From Bacteroidaceae bacterium (GTDB lineage: Bacteria; Bacteroidota; Bacteroidia; Bacteroidales; Bacteroidaceae), in assembly GCA_017961145.1 (NCBI GenBank), contig JAGCXU010000029.1, positions 1-51,594 on the forward strand: a stretch of DNA of 51,594 nucleotides, read 5' to 3'. Position numbers and translations under genes: made by a program. Positions 23,740-33,100 of this stretch are shown here, piece after piece. How positions within the stretch are numbered: position 1 is the stretch's first letter; every line of letters begins with the position of its first letter. The notes beneath the pieces were generated by a model, which was given only the letters and a program-made list of their open reading frames with translations, did not search any database and was not told the origin of the DNA.

Positions 23740-25125
23740 CTATTTCTTTTCTTCGATTTCTTTGTTTATCTGGTCTATCTTTTCGTCTGTCAGTTCATAC
23801 TTCGAGATGATGAACATGGCGACGAGGAGCAGGGCTGCAGGGATGACGCATACCAGCCAGAGGATGCCTTCCTCGGCCTTGGGCGTCTGCTGAATGGTGT
23901 CAGGATTGTAGGCGACATAGGCGAGGATGGCAGGAGCCACAACGCTGCCCAAAGTCATGCCAGCCTTGAAGAAGATGCCCGTCAAGGCATTCACGATGCC
24001 TGCGATGCGCTTGCCGCTGACGTACTCGCCATAGGAGATGACCTCAGGAACCAAAGCCCACATATAGCCTGTGGCCACGATGACGCCTGTTGACTTCACA
24101 AATTGCGCCACATAAACGAGCGTCATGCTGGGCTCTTCCAGCTTGGCAACAACATAGAGGAAAGCCATGCCGATGATGGCTATGCTGAGGAAGATGTAGA
24201 ACATGTTCTTCTTGCCCACCATCTTCTTGATGATGGGGACGAGGGGCATGAAGATGAACGACGGCGCAGAACCAAGGCCCATGAAGATGGAGAGCTGGTC
24301 GGGCGTGCCGTGCATGTTGCTGTTGATGAAATATGCTCCTGCAGCATTTCCGATGGACATCATGGCAAAAGCTGTGACGAAGAAGAATGCTATGACGCGC
24401 AGGGGACGATTGTGGAAGAACTCCATCCACAGGTCGCTAATCTTCACGTTGGCCGCCTCGCTGGCATCCATCACCACACGCTCCTTGCATTGGCTGAAGC
24501 AGAAGAAGAGCAGGGCCAGTCCCACCAGAGCGTAGATGGTCATCGTCGTGAACCATGCCGAAGGGTCTTTGGGGAGGCCCTCTGAGGGTTCGTTGGTGAA
24601 GTGCGCAATCAATAAGGGAAGACCTGAGCCGACAGCCAAGCCGCCACAATTGGCCATGAACATGCGGACTGAGGTCAGGATGGTGATTTCGTCCGTATCG
24701 CGCGAGAGGGAAGAGTTGAGGGCACCATATGGCACATTGATGAATGTGTAGAGCAACGTCATTGCTATGTACGTGACATAGGCATAGAGTAGGGAAGGTG
24801 CAAAGCCGTTCCAGAAGCAGAGGATGGCAAAGCCCGTCAGAGGTATGCCCACATAAACCAGATAGGCACGATACTTGCCGAGCCGAGGATTGTGCTTGTC
24901 AATAAGGGCTCCAACGATAGGGTCCCAGATGACGTTTGCTATGTTACCCACCGTAAACATCACTGAGACATCCACGGCATCGAGACCATAAATGTCTGTG
25001 TAGAAGAACAGCAAGTACATGCATGTCGTCTGGAAAATGAGGTTCTGCGCCAGGTCTCCAGAACCGAAACCAATGCGCTGCAACCACGAAAGGCGATAGA
25101 AGCCAGCCTTTTCTGCTTTTTTCAT
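23740..25125 (-). CDS. GPH-family (MelB-like) sugar:cation symporter
   Basis: A 461-residue inner membrane carrier with about twelve membrane segments. The opening RIGFGSGDLAQNLIFQTTCMYLLFFYTDIYGL and the loop WDPIVGALIDKHNPRLGKYRAYL are typical of the glycoside-pentoside-hexuronide symporters, which import sugars with H+ or Na+. It sits 1 nt before the GH43 gene, so the pair probably imports and then cleaves an arabinose- or xylose-containing oligosaccharide; this is inference. The 96-nt gap to the gene upstream holds a long inverted repeat. Confidence 0.9.
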   Translation of the reverse strand: MKKAEKAGFYRLSWLQRIGFGSGDLAQNLIFQTTCMYLLFFYTDIYGLDAVDVSVMFTVGNIANVIWDPIVGALIDKHNPRLGKYRAYLVYVGIPLTGFAILCFWNGFAPSLLYAYVTYIAMTLLYTFINVPYGALNSSLSRDTDEITILTSVRMFMANCGGLAVGSGLPLLIAHFTNEPSEGLPKDPSAWFTTMTIYALVGLALLFFCFSQCKERVVMDASEAANVKISDLWMEFFHNRPLRVIAFFFVTAFAMMSIGNAAGAYFINSNMHGTPDQLSIFMGLGSAPSFIFMPLVPIIKKMVGKKNMFYIFLSIAIIGMAFLYVVAKLEEPSMTLVYVAQFVKSTGVIVATGYMWALVPEVISYGEYVSGKRIAGIVNALTGIFFKAGMTLGSVVAPAILAYVAYNPDTIQQTPKAEEGILWLVCVIPAALLLVAMFIISKYELTDEKIDQINKEIEEKK

Positions 25126-25155
25126 GGTAATGTCCTATTAAAAGAAATGTACTGA

Positions 25156-25199
25156 ATAAGTTGACGCTTGAGAAATAAATACAACAATTGTCAACTTAT
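25156..25199. promoter_or_regulatory. Inverted repeat between the transporter and DUF4965 genes
   Basis: ATAAGTTGAC (25156-25165) and GTCAACTTAT (25190-25199) are perfect 10-bp arms around a 24-nt AT-rich loop. No U run follows on the minus strand, so a spaced operator or an RNA processing/stability hairpin is as likely as a terminator. Confidence 0.5.
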
Positions 25200-25221
25200 C
25201 CAGCACACATTGTTTTGTTTA

Positions 25222-27777
25222 CTATTTCATCTTGTCGGCAAGCACCTTCATCCAGTAGCCGCCGATGACGGAGCGTGCCTTGAAGCCTGTCATGCGACCA
25301 GTCTTCGTGTCGTGCCAGTCAGAGATGGGCACACGGCTTGTCGTCTCGTTGATGTACTTGTAGAGCGGACCAACGAAGGCCTGGAAGTCCTTGTCTGTGT
25401 CAGCCATCGCAGCGCTCCACATAATCCAGTCGCTCTTGGTGTAATCCTTGCGGACATCGAGCGGCAGACCGTACTTGTTCTGCTTCTTGAGGTAGTACTT
25501 CACCTCAGTCTGCATGGCATTGTTGGGGATGATGTTCGTCTTCCAGAGCTTGTCCCAAACCATGTTGTACTTCTGGCTCCAAGTGTCAGCTCCAGCGCCA
25601 TAAGCGAGTTCGTAGTGGTCCTTCACCTTCGTCTCGCTTTCCCAAGCTGCAGCCATCTCCTTGGCCTTTGCGTTGTACTGCGCATAGACGTCGTCCTTGC
25701 CCATCAGCTTGGCAATCTCAGCATAGCCTGCAACGCCCATGATGGCTTTGATAGCGAGGTTGCAGTTGCCAGCCCAATGGCCTGCGAAGTCGTCAGTACA
25801 GAGCTGGTTGGCAGGATGCAGACCGTTCTCCACGAGGTAATCGGCCCAAGTGGTCATGATGTCGAAGTACTTATCGACGTACGACGTGTTGCCGTCGAGC
25901 ATGCAAATGGTGGCAGCGAGCGTAATCATGTTGCCAGCTTCCTCGAGGGGCATATCACCTCCATAGACCTGACCGTTTGCCTTGGGATATTGTCCGAGGT
26001 CGTGTGCTGCGAAGGGCTTCGTCCAGCGGCCTGAGAGACTGTAGTCGAAGATGGATGTCATCATGGCCTTCTGCAGTTCTGGGTTGTAAGCGAGGACGAG
26101 GGGAGCCTCAGGATAAGTGAGGTCAACGGTGTTGACGCAGCCGTTAGAGTTGTTCTCCTTCGAGAACCAGAGCAGGTTGCCGTCCTTGTCTTCGAAGAGC
26201 TTGTGGGCAGCCATCACGTGGCGATATGAGCCAGAAAGTATCTCAGCATACTCCTTGCCGCCTGACTTCATGCCGTCGTCGTAAATCATCTTGTCGAACT
26301 GGCGGCAACGGTTCATGATGCCTGCATAGCGGCTCTGCATGGACTTGAAGGCGTCGAAGATGGTGACGCGTCCTTCGTGAGCCCAGTAAGCCTTGTAGCG
26401 GTTATAGAAGTACTCGATATCTTCGATTTCGTCGTAGCCCATCATCATGAAGCTGCTTGCTGTCTCGACAGAGCCAAAGTCGTTAGTGTAGGCAAGTACA
26501 GGCATTTCGGCAGCCTTGCGAGCTGTGATGCCACGATTCCAATTCATGCCACCACGACCGCCTTGGAAGCGACCACCTTGCTGTCCACGCTGTGGGAAGA
26601 TTCTGCCACTCTGCACGAAGGCATCCTCGATTTCAGTTGGAGTGCCCATCATGACCTGTCCGTTGATGGCAGGAATGTAGAAGTAGCCCCAGTCGATGCA
26701 GATGCCGTCGCCTGTCTTGGCGAGGATGGGCTGCTCGATGGTGCCAGTACGGACATAGCGTACGCCCTTCTCATTGCCAATCGTGGTGATGGTTGCTTGC
26801 GTGTCCTTATTGACGGCTTGCAAAGGATTGGCGCCAAAGTAGATTTGCACTTCATGCTTCTTTCTATCGGTAGCCCTTACCTGATAGGAGATGTAGTTAA
26901 TCGGCATGGAGATGAGGTCGTAGTCGTCGATGAGCATAGGTGCTGTGAAGACGAGGTCGAGCTCAACTGGGCCGCAAGAGAAGGTGTAGTAGGTGTTGGT
27001 GGCAAGCACGTCGACGCTCTTCTGCTCAGCCACCTTGATGTCTTGTCCTTTGGGCTTGGTGTTCTTGAAGAGGCCAAAGTCGGCATAGGCGCCGCCAGTC
27101 GTGTTGTGGCAATGAGCAGCGATGGTGTTGCTGCCAGCATGCAGGAGTTTCTTGATATCGCCATCAGCATGGAGCACTACGCCGTTGACCCAAGTCTCGC
27201 CTGTATCGGCAACCTTGGTGCCATTCACGTAGAGCTCGAACACATCGTCGTGGCTGTACTTGAGGTACAGGTCTTCCTGAAGGTCGCTTTCGCTGAGGTT
27301 GACGTTGCGACGAATGTAGATGTCAGTTCCCTGACGTCCCCAGCGGCTGCGGATGTTCTCGCCTTCGCTGCCCCATGCGGCTTTCTCTGTCCGCCAAGAG
27401 TTGTCATCGAACGAGGGCTTAGTCCAGCCTTCGCCATTCTGTTTGTCGTGGCTCACTTTGCCTTCCCATGCCTCTTCATCGGCCATAGGTGCAATCGAAG
27501 AGAGGATGTAGTTTTGCTGAGCACCCATGAAACGGTAGGTAGTGCCGTCCACGCGAAGCAGACCGAGGATGGGCTTCTCGTCGTTTGTCCAGTGGCGTGT
27601 CGTGCCGTCAGTAAGTTTGTCGTATGGACTCCAGATGGAGAAGTAGGGGTCGTTGACAATAAGCGGTACAGAGGGCAGACGCAGGTCAGTTGCCGTGTAG
27701 GGCTTGAAGAAGTCAGCTGTCTGGGCGCATGCTGTGGCAGCTACTGCCAAGAGCGCGGAGAGGAGGAGTTTTCTCAT
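25222..27777 (-). CDS. Exported DUF4964/DUF5127/DUF4965/DUF1793 (glutaminase A-like) protein with an inserted jelly-roll module
   Basis: An 851-residue exported protein (signal MRKLLLSALLAVAATACA). The N-terminal segment (DLRLPSVPLIVNDPYFSIWSPYDKLTDGTTRHW) and the (alpha/alpha)-barrel-like C-terminal half (DLTYPEAPLVLAYNPEL, FDYSLSGRW, HDLGQYP, FAGHWAGNCNLAIKAI, WMKVLADKMK) belong to the group annotated as glutaminase A-like. Its true substrate in gut bacteria is unclear. Residues about 100-238 hold a beta-sandwich module (IYIRRNVNL, KYSHDDVFELYVNG, HNTTGGAYADFGLF) that also occurs twice in the 1244-residue protein at 30102-33836. It lies 54 nt after the GH127 gene in the same cluster, which suggests glycan breakdown. 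The catalytic residues are not identified here. Confidence 0.82.
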   Translation of the reverse strand: MRKLLLSALLAVAATACAQTADFFKPYTATDLRLPSVPLIVNDPYFSIWSPYDKLTDGTTRHWTNDEKPILGLLRVDGTTYRFMGAQQNYILSSIAPMADEEAWEGKVSHDKQNGEGWTKPSFDDNSWRTEKAAWGSEGENIRSRWGRQGTDIYIRRNVNLSESDLQEDLYLKYSHDDVFELYVNGTKVADTGETWVNGVVLHADGDIKKLLHAGSNTIAAHCHNTTGGAYADFGLFKNTKPKGQDIKVAEQKSVDVLATNTYYTFSCGPVELDLVFTAPMLIDDYDLISMPINYISYQVRATDRKKHEVQIYFGANPLQAVNKDTQATITTIGNEKGVRYVRTGTIEQPILAKTGDGICIDWGYFYIPAINGQVMMGTPTEIEDAFVQSGRIFPQRGQQGGRFQGGRGGMNWNRGITARKAAEMPVLAYTNDFGSVETASSFMMMGYDEIEDIEYFYNRYKAYWAHEGRVTIFDAFKSMQSRYAGIMNRCRQFDKMIYDDGMKSGGKEYAEILSGSYRHVMAAHKLFEDKDGNLLWFSKENNSNGCVNTVDLTYPEAPLVLAYNPELQKAMMTSIFDYSLSGRWTKPFAAHDLGQYPKANGQVYGGDMPLEEAGNMITLAATICMLDGNTSYVDKYFDIMTTWADYLVENGLHPANQLCTDDFAGHWAGNCNLAIKAIMGVAGYAEIAKLMGKDDVYAQYNAKAKEMAAAWESETKVKDHYELAYGAGADTWSQKYNMVWDKLWKTNIIPNNAMQTEVKYYLKKQNKYGLPLDVRKDYTKSDWIMWSAAMADTDKDFQAFVGPLYKYINETTSRVPISDWHDTKTGRMTGFKARSVIGGYWMKVLADKMK

Positions 27778-27831
27778 AAAAAGATAATATTATTAATTAT
27801 GTTGGTTTTCTATATGTTTTCCTGGGATTTT

Positions 27832-29850
27832 CTATCTCATAGGTGGGAATGCAGAGATGCGAAGCCTTGCTGCGCCCATGGGGATGAGTGTGATGTCCTG
27901 TGGCTTGCCGCGTCGTGCAGTAATGTCAGGCAGCACTTGGCAGAGGCCAGTGGCGTCCTGTCCCCAACCTTCGACGAGGGCTCCCTTGGCCTTAACAGAG
28001 ATGGGCGTGCCTTCGTGGCTCCAGGGATAGTTGTTCTCAGGCCAGGGCTTGAACTCAACCCTCATGCCGTCGAGGTTGTCGCGAAGAGCGAAGTTCCACG
28101 GCGAGTCAGCATAAATTTCGTAGGTCGGCCATTTGCTTGGGTCAGCGGAGGCTTGCCAGTGCGAGTCGCCGATGGCAGTCGTGCGGCTGTCCTTCTCTTC
28201 GTAGCGCTCCTTTATCTTGAGGCTCATGGTGAGCGGACCATAGTTCACGGAGATGGAGTTCTTGTTGAGTGCCCAGACGCGCTTGGTGAGGCGCATGGGG
28301 AAGTGCAGGCAGACCTCGTCGCCCTCTGCCCATTGGCGATTGATGCGGAGCAGTCCGCTGCGGACTTTGCAATCGACTGTCTTGCCGTTCACAGTGACGT
28401 GTGCACCCTCAGTCCAAGTTGGGATGCGGAAATAGATGGGGAATTTTGCCGTCTTCTTCTTGAGACCAGAGACGGCTACCTTGATGTCTTCGCTGAAGGG
28501 GTAGTGTGTCTGTTCGTCGAGCACAACTTCCTGTCCGTCAGCCACTTTGAGCTTGGCGATGCAGTCGCCGTAGATGAGCAGGGCAGCTCCGCCGTCGGCA
28601 CTGGCCAGGACGAGGTTCTCGGCATAGTAGGGCCAACCCATCGAGTGGTTGTGCTGGCAGCAGCGTGAGCTGAAGGGGTTCATGCAGAAGAACGGGCCGC
28701 CATTGTCAACGCCTGGATTATGGTTGTTCGAGTCGGCTTGCACCTGATTGGGACAGGTCAGATAGCGCAGAGCCCGCATGTCTTCTGTCAAGGCGGCAGG
28801 GTAGTCGTTGAAGGCCACGTCCTCCAGGTTCTCCATCCAGAGGAGGTCGCCCGTCTGCGCCATAAGTATCTCGTCGCTGAGCATCTGCTCCACGAAGCCG
28901 CAGGTCTCTGTGCCCTGACGAGGGTCGATGTAGCCGTGACGGCAGTTTTCGTCGCTGCCGAACATGCCTCCAGGAACCTGTCCATAGATGCGACGGATGA
29001 GCCAGTAGTTGTTGTAAGTGGCTTTGAGGGCAGCCTTATCACCACTCACCAGGTACCATTCAGCCGGCTCGCGGAAGCATTCTGCCACGTTGACATTGTG
29101 CCAGTTTGGCAGTCCGCTTTCCTGCATCCAGTTGGCCGTGCAGCGGTGTATCTTCTTGCAAAGTTCAAGCAGGAACTCTTCGCCAGTCCTGTTGTAGAGC
29201 CAGATGACGGAGAGCAGGTTGTCGCCGCCACGCGAGTTCTCCCAGTAGTCGCGCAGGAACTTCTCGTCTGGGTACTGGAGTTGCCACTTGTAATAGGCTG
29301 TGAGGATGGGGATGACGCGCTCGTCGCCGCACCACTCATAGTAATCTTGTAGGATTTGGAGTGCCAGCATGTTTGCCCAAAGCTCACGGCGGCCCTTGTT
29401 CTCGTTGACTGGACCAAGGAAACCGTCGGCCTGACTGCTGCGCAGGATGCCTTCTATCCAGAACTTCGTCTCTTCAAGCATCGCCTTGTCGTTCAGGATA
29501 TAGGAGAGGTTGGCATAGCCTCGAAGCCAGTAGGGCACTTCTTCCCAGCCATGGCTGCCAGTGGGTTCGAGCCACGCGTTGCCCTTCTTGTCGAGCCAGT
29601 CGCTGATTTCTCCAAGCTGACCGCTCAGGCCGTTCTTCTGCCTGACGAGCATCTCGCCCACCCATCCGCGGGGAACGACGGCTGCAGGGGGTAGCTTGAT
29701 GAAGGGGTTGGCAGGCAGGGGAGCACGGTTGTTCACGTAGAGCGTGCTTGTGCGGTCGATGTCGGCTTGTGTTGCCATCCACACCTCGTCTGCACAGAGC
29801 GGCAAATGTAGCATCAAAACTGCAAGAAAAAGAATATTTTTTGCGTTCAT
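27832..29850 (-). CDS. GH127-family (beta-L-arabinofuranosidase-like) protein, exported
   Basis: A 672-residue protein with a signal peptide (MNAKNILFLAVLMLHLPLCA). It matches the GH127 / DUF1680 family: an (alpha/alpha)6-like catalytic domain containing GTETCGFVEQM (Glu at about 315) and SSRCCQHNHSMGWPYYAENL with the paired cysteines (about 397-398) used for the zinc-bound catalytic thiolate in characterised members, then beta-sandwich domains. The family releases beta-L-arabinofuranose from plant glycoproteins and pectin. The frame opens at 29907, but the promoter at 29877-29907 and the signal peptide fix the start at 29850. It is the first gene of the GH127-DUF4965-GPH-GH43 cluster. Confidence 0.9.
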   Translation of the reverse strand: MNAKNILFLAVLMLHLPLCADEVWMATQADIDRTSTLYVNNRAPLPANPFIKLPPAAVVPRGWVGEMLVRQKNGLSGQLGEISDWLDKKGNAWLEPTGSHGWEEVPYWLRGYANLSYILNDKAMLEETKFWIEGILRSSQADGFLGPVNENKGRRELWANMLALQILQDYYEWCGDERVIPILTAYYKWQLQYPDEKFLRDYWENSRGGDNLLSVIWLYNRTGEEFLLELCKKIHRCTANWMQESGLPNWHNVNVAECFREPAEWYLVSGDKAALKATYNNYWLIRRIYGQVPGGMFGSDENCRHGYIDPRQGTETCGFVEQMLSDEILMAQTGDLLWMENLEDVAFNDYPAALTEDMRALRYLTCPNQVQADSNNHNPGVDNGGPFFCMNPFSSRCCQHNHSMGWPYYAENLVLASADGGAALLIYGDCIAKLKVADGQEVVLDEQTHYPFSEDIKVAVSGLKKKTAKFPIYFRIPTWTEGAHVTVNGKTVDCKVRSGLLRINRQWAEGDEVCLHFPMRLTKRVWALNKNSISVNYGPLTMSLKIKERYEEKDSRTTAIGDSHWQASADPSKWPTYEIYADSPWNFALRDNLDGMRVEFKPWPENNYPWSHEGTPISVKAKGALVEGWGQDATGLCQVLPDITARRGKPQDITLIPMGAARLRISAFPPMR

Positions 29851-29876
29851 ATTGTTGAGATTGTATATTTCGCGTG

Positions 29877-29907
29877 TAAAGGTACGACTTTTTTTGCAAA
29901 GTCGCAA
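29877..29907 (-). promoter_or_regulatory. Promoter of the GH127 cluster
   Basis: Minus strand: -7-like TACCTTTA (29884 to 29877; last base differs from TAnnTTTG) with TTG 20 nt upstream (29907 to 29905). The flanking TTTCGCGTG(T/C)AAAGGTACGA is shared with the aminotransferase promoter at 19460-19478. Confidence 0.65.
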
Positions 29908-29950
29908 ACGAAGAGGGTATTTTGTTTGCGAAATGGTATGCGATTAAACA

Positions 29951-30025
29951 TGGCGTGTTAAGTCCGTCAACGTCACGTGTTAAATTGCCCAACGTCACGT
30001 GTGTCGTTTGCCAACGTCACTGGCC
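29951..30025. repeat. 22-bp tandem array, locus E
   Basis: Three units in phase (29951-29972, 29973-29994, 29995-30016) plus a partial TCACTGGCC. The last unit is TCACGTGTGT CGTTTGCCAACG. It lies between two leftward genes, upstream of the GH127 promoter and beyond the terminator of the 1244-residue protein gene. The remainder of the 251-nt gap is that promoter and terminator. Confidence 0.88.
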
Positions 30026-30045
30026 ATGTTTTACGTGAAAGCAAA

Positions 30046-30073
30046 GCGAGCTCAACAAAACTGCTGAGCTCGC
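30046..30073 (-). terminator. Terminator of the 1244-residue protein gene
   Basis: Stem GCGAGCTCA/TGAGCTCGC (9 bp, 10-nt loop); on the minus strand it is followed by TTTGCTTTC. It lies about 29 nt past the stop codon. Confidence 0.75.
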
Positions 30074-30101
30074 CTGATAATAGGATTAGTAAGACAGATT
30101 C

Positions 30102-33100
30102 TTACTTCTTGATAACTTTCTTGCCACCAACAATGTTCACGCCCTTCTGAACCTTGCTCAGGCGCTGGCCAAGCATGTTGTAGATGCCCTTGCTGGCCTT
30201 TGTGCCCTTGTTGATCTCGTCGGAAACGATACCGTTGATTGCATCGGGATCCTCCACATCGGTACCATAGTACTTCAGACGCCAGTTGTCCATTACGATC
30301 CAGTCGCCGCCAGGAGTCTCTTCGTCGTAAGCCTTGTTAATGCCGATAGTTATGTGGCCAGGATCATCTTCAGAGATGTTGAAAGGAATTTTGTTCCAAT
30401 AAAGGCCATACTGGAAGTATTCGTTAGCAGCCTGTTCGCAAGCAGACATAGGCTGTCCGCTGTATGTGCCAGGCATACTCAAACCGCCATAAGTGAAGCC
30501 GATGCCAGGAACCTTATTAGCCTCGATGTGGATGGGCATGAGAGGCATTGTTTCGCATGCATCAGGATTGTCGAAGAACAGTTCAGGACCTGCATAGATG
30601 AGGGCACGTTGTGAGATGGGTTGACCTGCAAGGTATTTCTTCACGTGTGCATCCTCTATACCGTCGCGGTAGTAACCTTGTACTTCGAGTACATATGTAC
30701 CTGCGGGCAAAGCCTGGTCCTCTTCTACAGGATACAGTTCCTGACTATTGTCGAATTCGACGGAGTTGTATGATTCAAGTACGAAGTTCTGGTGATCGCC
30801 ACCACGTCCCCATACGCTACCACTGGTGAACATCCATGCATCGATGGAGAGACGCTGGTCGTAGCCTGGGTTCTCAATGAGGAAGGAGAGGTCAACAGGA
30901 TTGGTTTCGCTTGCAGTAGCAATGAAGCTGAGCATCTCCTCGCGACTGATAAACATCCACTGGTTGGTCTCCAACTCAGGAGTATGATTGTCAGTGTCGA
31001 CTACATAGTGAGAGGGAGTGAATGCATTGTCACCATTACGCAGACCGAGATACTTCTTGCCGCCAGGGATAATGGTTTCGTTGCCTTCCTCGTCGACAAC
31101 AGTTTGAGAATCAAAGGTCACTCCGAACTGAGCAATGTTATAAACATTTGGCTTGCCCTCTACGGGAATGAGTTCCCAAAGGTTTTCACCAGCCTCTCTG
31201 TTACCAATGCCGACGTCAACGTAACCATTCCAGCCCAAGAAGTCCATTTCGCCAAGGTTGCCGTTTGGACGGTAGGTCTCGATGTAGAATGCGCCTTCAA
31301 CGGGTTCTGTAACAGGATTACCGTCTTCATCATAAGCGACTTCACCCGTCTCTGAATCAATCACATCCTTCGTGGCCTGAACGAGCATCATAGCGTTGGA
31401 AGCGTACTCGATTACCTGATGTGCTCCCCAGCTTTCACCACCACCGAGGAAGTTCTTTGCACCTACATTATATATATAGTACCTTGGAAGAGTGGGATCG
31501 TCAAGTTCTGTAATGCCGAGTTCGTCCATCGTAGCAGCCTGAGGAATGCTACCTACATACTTCTCTGTGTGACGCTCCATAGCGGTAGCCTTGCGAGCAT
31601 TGCGAAGGTTCGTGAGAGTAGAACTCCATTGACTTGGAACAGAGCATGTGTCGAGAGCGATAACTGCATCATCGAGAGCAGTACCCCAGTAACCCTTATC
31701 CTCCATCAAGCGGCAGATGTCGTAGGTGTCTTTCAGAACCTTGACATCGGGACTATAGCGGAAGATGTTATTGATGGCAGACCTCAATTCTCTTGAGTAG
31801 TTCCTGAGTTCTGCTGCGTCTGTCTTGTTCTCGTTGTAGAATTGGTTTGCTTCTGCAACAAGATCAGCCAATTCATCCTTCATCTTGTTGGTTAGCAAGG
31901 TGTCTGTATTGGCATAAGCAATAACGTCTTCGAACATCTTTTTAGCCTCTTCTGGATTAACTTCCGTAACGTTAATGCCACAGTCATAGAAGTAACCACC
32001 CCAGTTCTGCTGGATGTAAGTGGCGATGACGTTCTTGCCCTCGTTGAGGTACTTGGCAGGAATGTGAACCTGTACGGGGTTCTTGCCATTCGTCCAGCCG
32101 ACATTCTTCTGCAACAGATGACCGTTGACGTATGTCTCGTAAACGTCATCGTGGCAAACGTTCAACTCATAGGAGAGGCGTTCGTTGACCTTCTCGAGTT
32201 CGAAGTTACGACGAATCCAGTAGTTAGAACTATATCCGGTTGATTGCAAAATACCGCTTGGCCAGATGCTTTGCTGCTCTTCCATGTAACCAGCACTACC
32301 TGTAGGCATCATCTGATCGTCCCACATAGAGTCGTCGAAGTCAGCCTGTGTCCAAGCCAATGTCTCTACGCGACCATATATCTCAGGAGCGTCAACCGTT
32401 TCATAGATGATCTCCATGTCGGCATACTCTTTTTCTTCTTCGGTCGCTTCTCTCTTGATTTCGTTGCCTTCTTCGTCGAATTCATACATCCAATACTTGA
32501 CAACAGTCTTGCCGAAGTCGATGTAGTTGAAGTAGTGTGTACCAACCCAAAGTTCTACATCTTCCTCAGGATCAGTCATGTCAAGTAGTGAGATTTCAGA
32601 GATGGAAACAGTTGCTGAATCTTGGCCGCCACCGAAGTCGAAAGCAAACTTGAAGTTGTTAACATCCAAACCATCGAAGAAGATGTCGACGAGTGTTCCC
32701 TCGTAGTCTTCCTCGTCTTCCAGTGGAGCTTCTATCTTCATTTCTTCGTATGCAAGTTCGATTTCTTCGGAATCGTTGTCGCCAAGTTGTACAATGACTG
32801 CATTGAAGTCCTTGTCGGCTTTCAGTCTTGCCTTGAAGTTGTAGTAATGACCTTCTTCAATCTTGATAGGAGTCTTGAATTGGAGTTGTTCCATCCAAGG
32901 TTCGTCCTCGCTGGAACCTTCCAAGGTGAAGGTGTACACATCGCCAGGCTGAGCTTCATAGAGTGCAGACCAGGGGTGCTTGGGGTTGTTGCTGGGAGAC
33001 TGCCCGTCGTTGTTATAGCCACCAGTACTGTTGAAAAGGACCTTGCCTTCCCAAGGAGTGGTGTAACCCATGTCGATACCGCCTTCTCTCTTTGTGTAGA

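Noticed and set aside
26377..28668. A 763-codon open frame on the plus strand opposite the GH127 and DUF4965 genes
   Set aside because: It is the mirror of two well-recognised genes on the other strand; it spans their gap, has no family features, and reflects GC-biased third positions.
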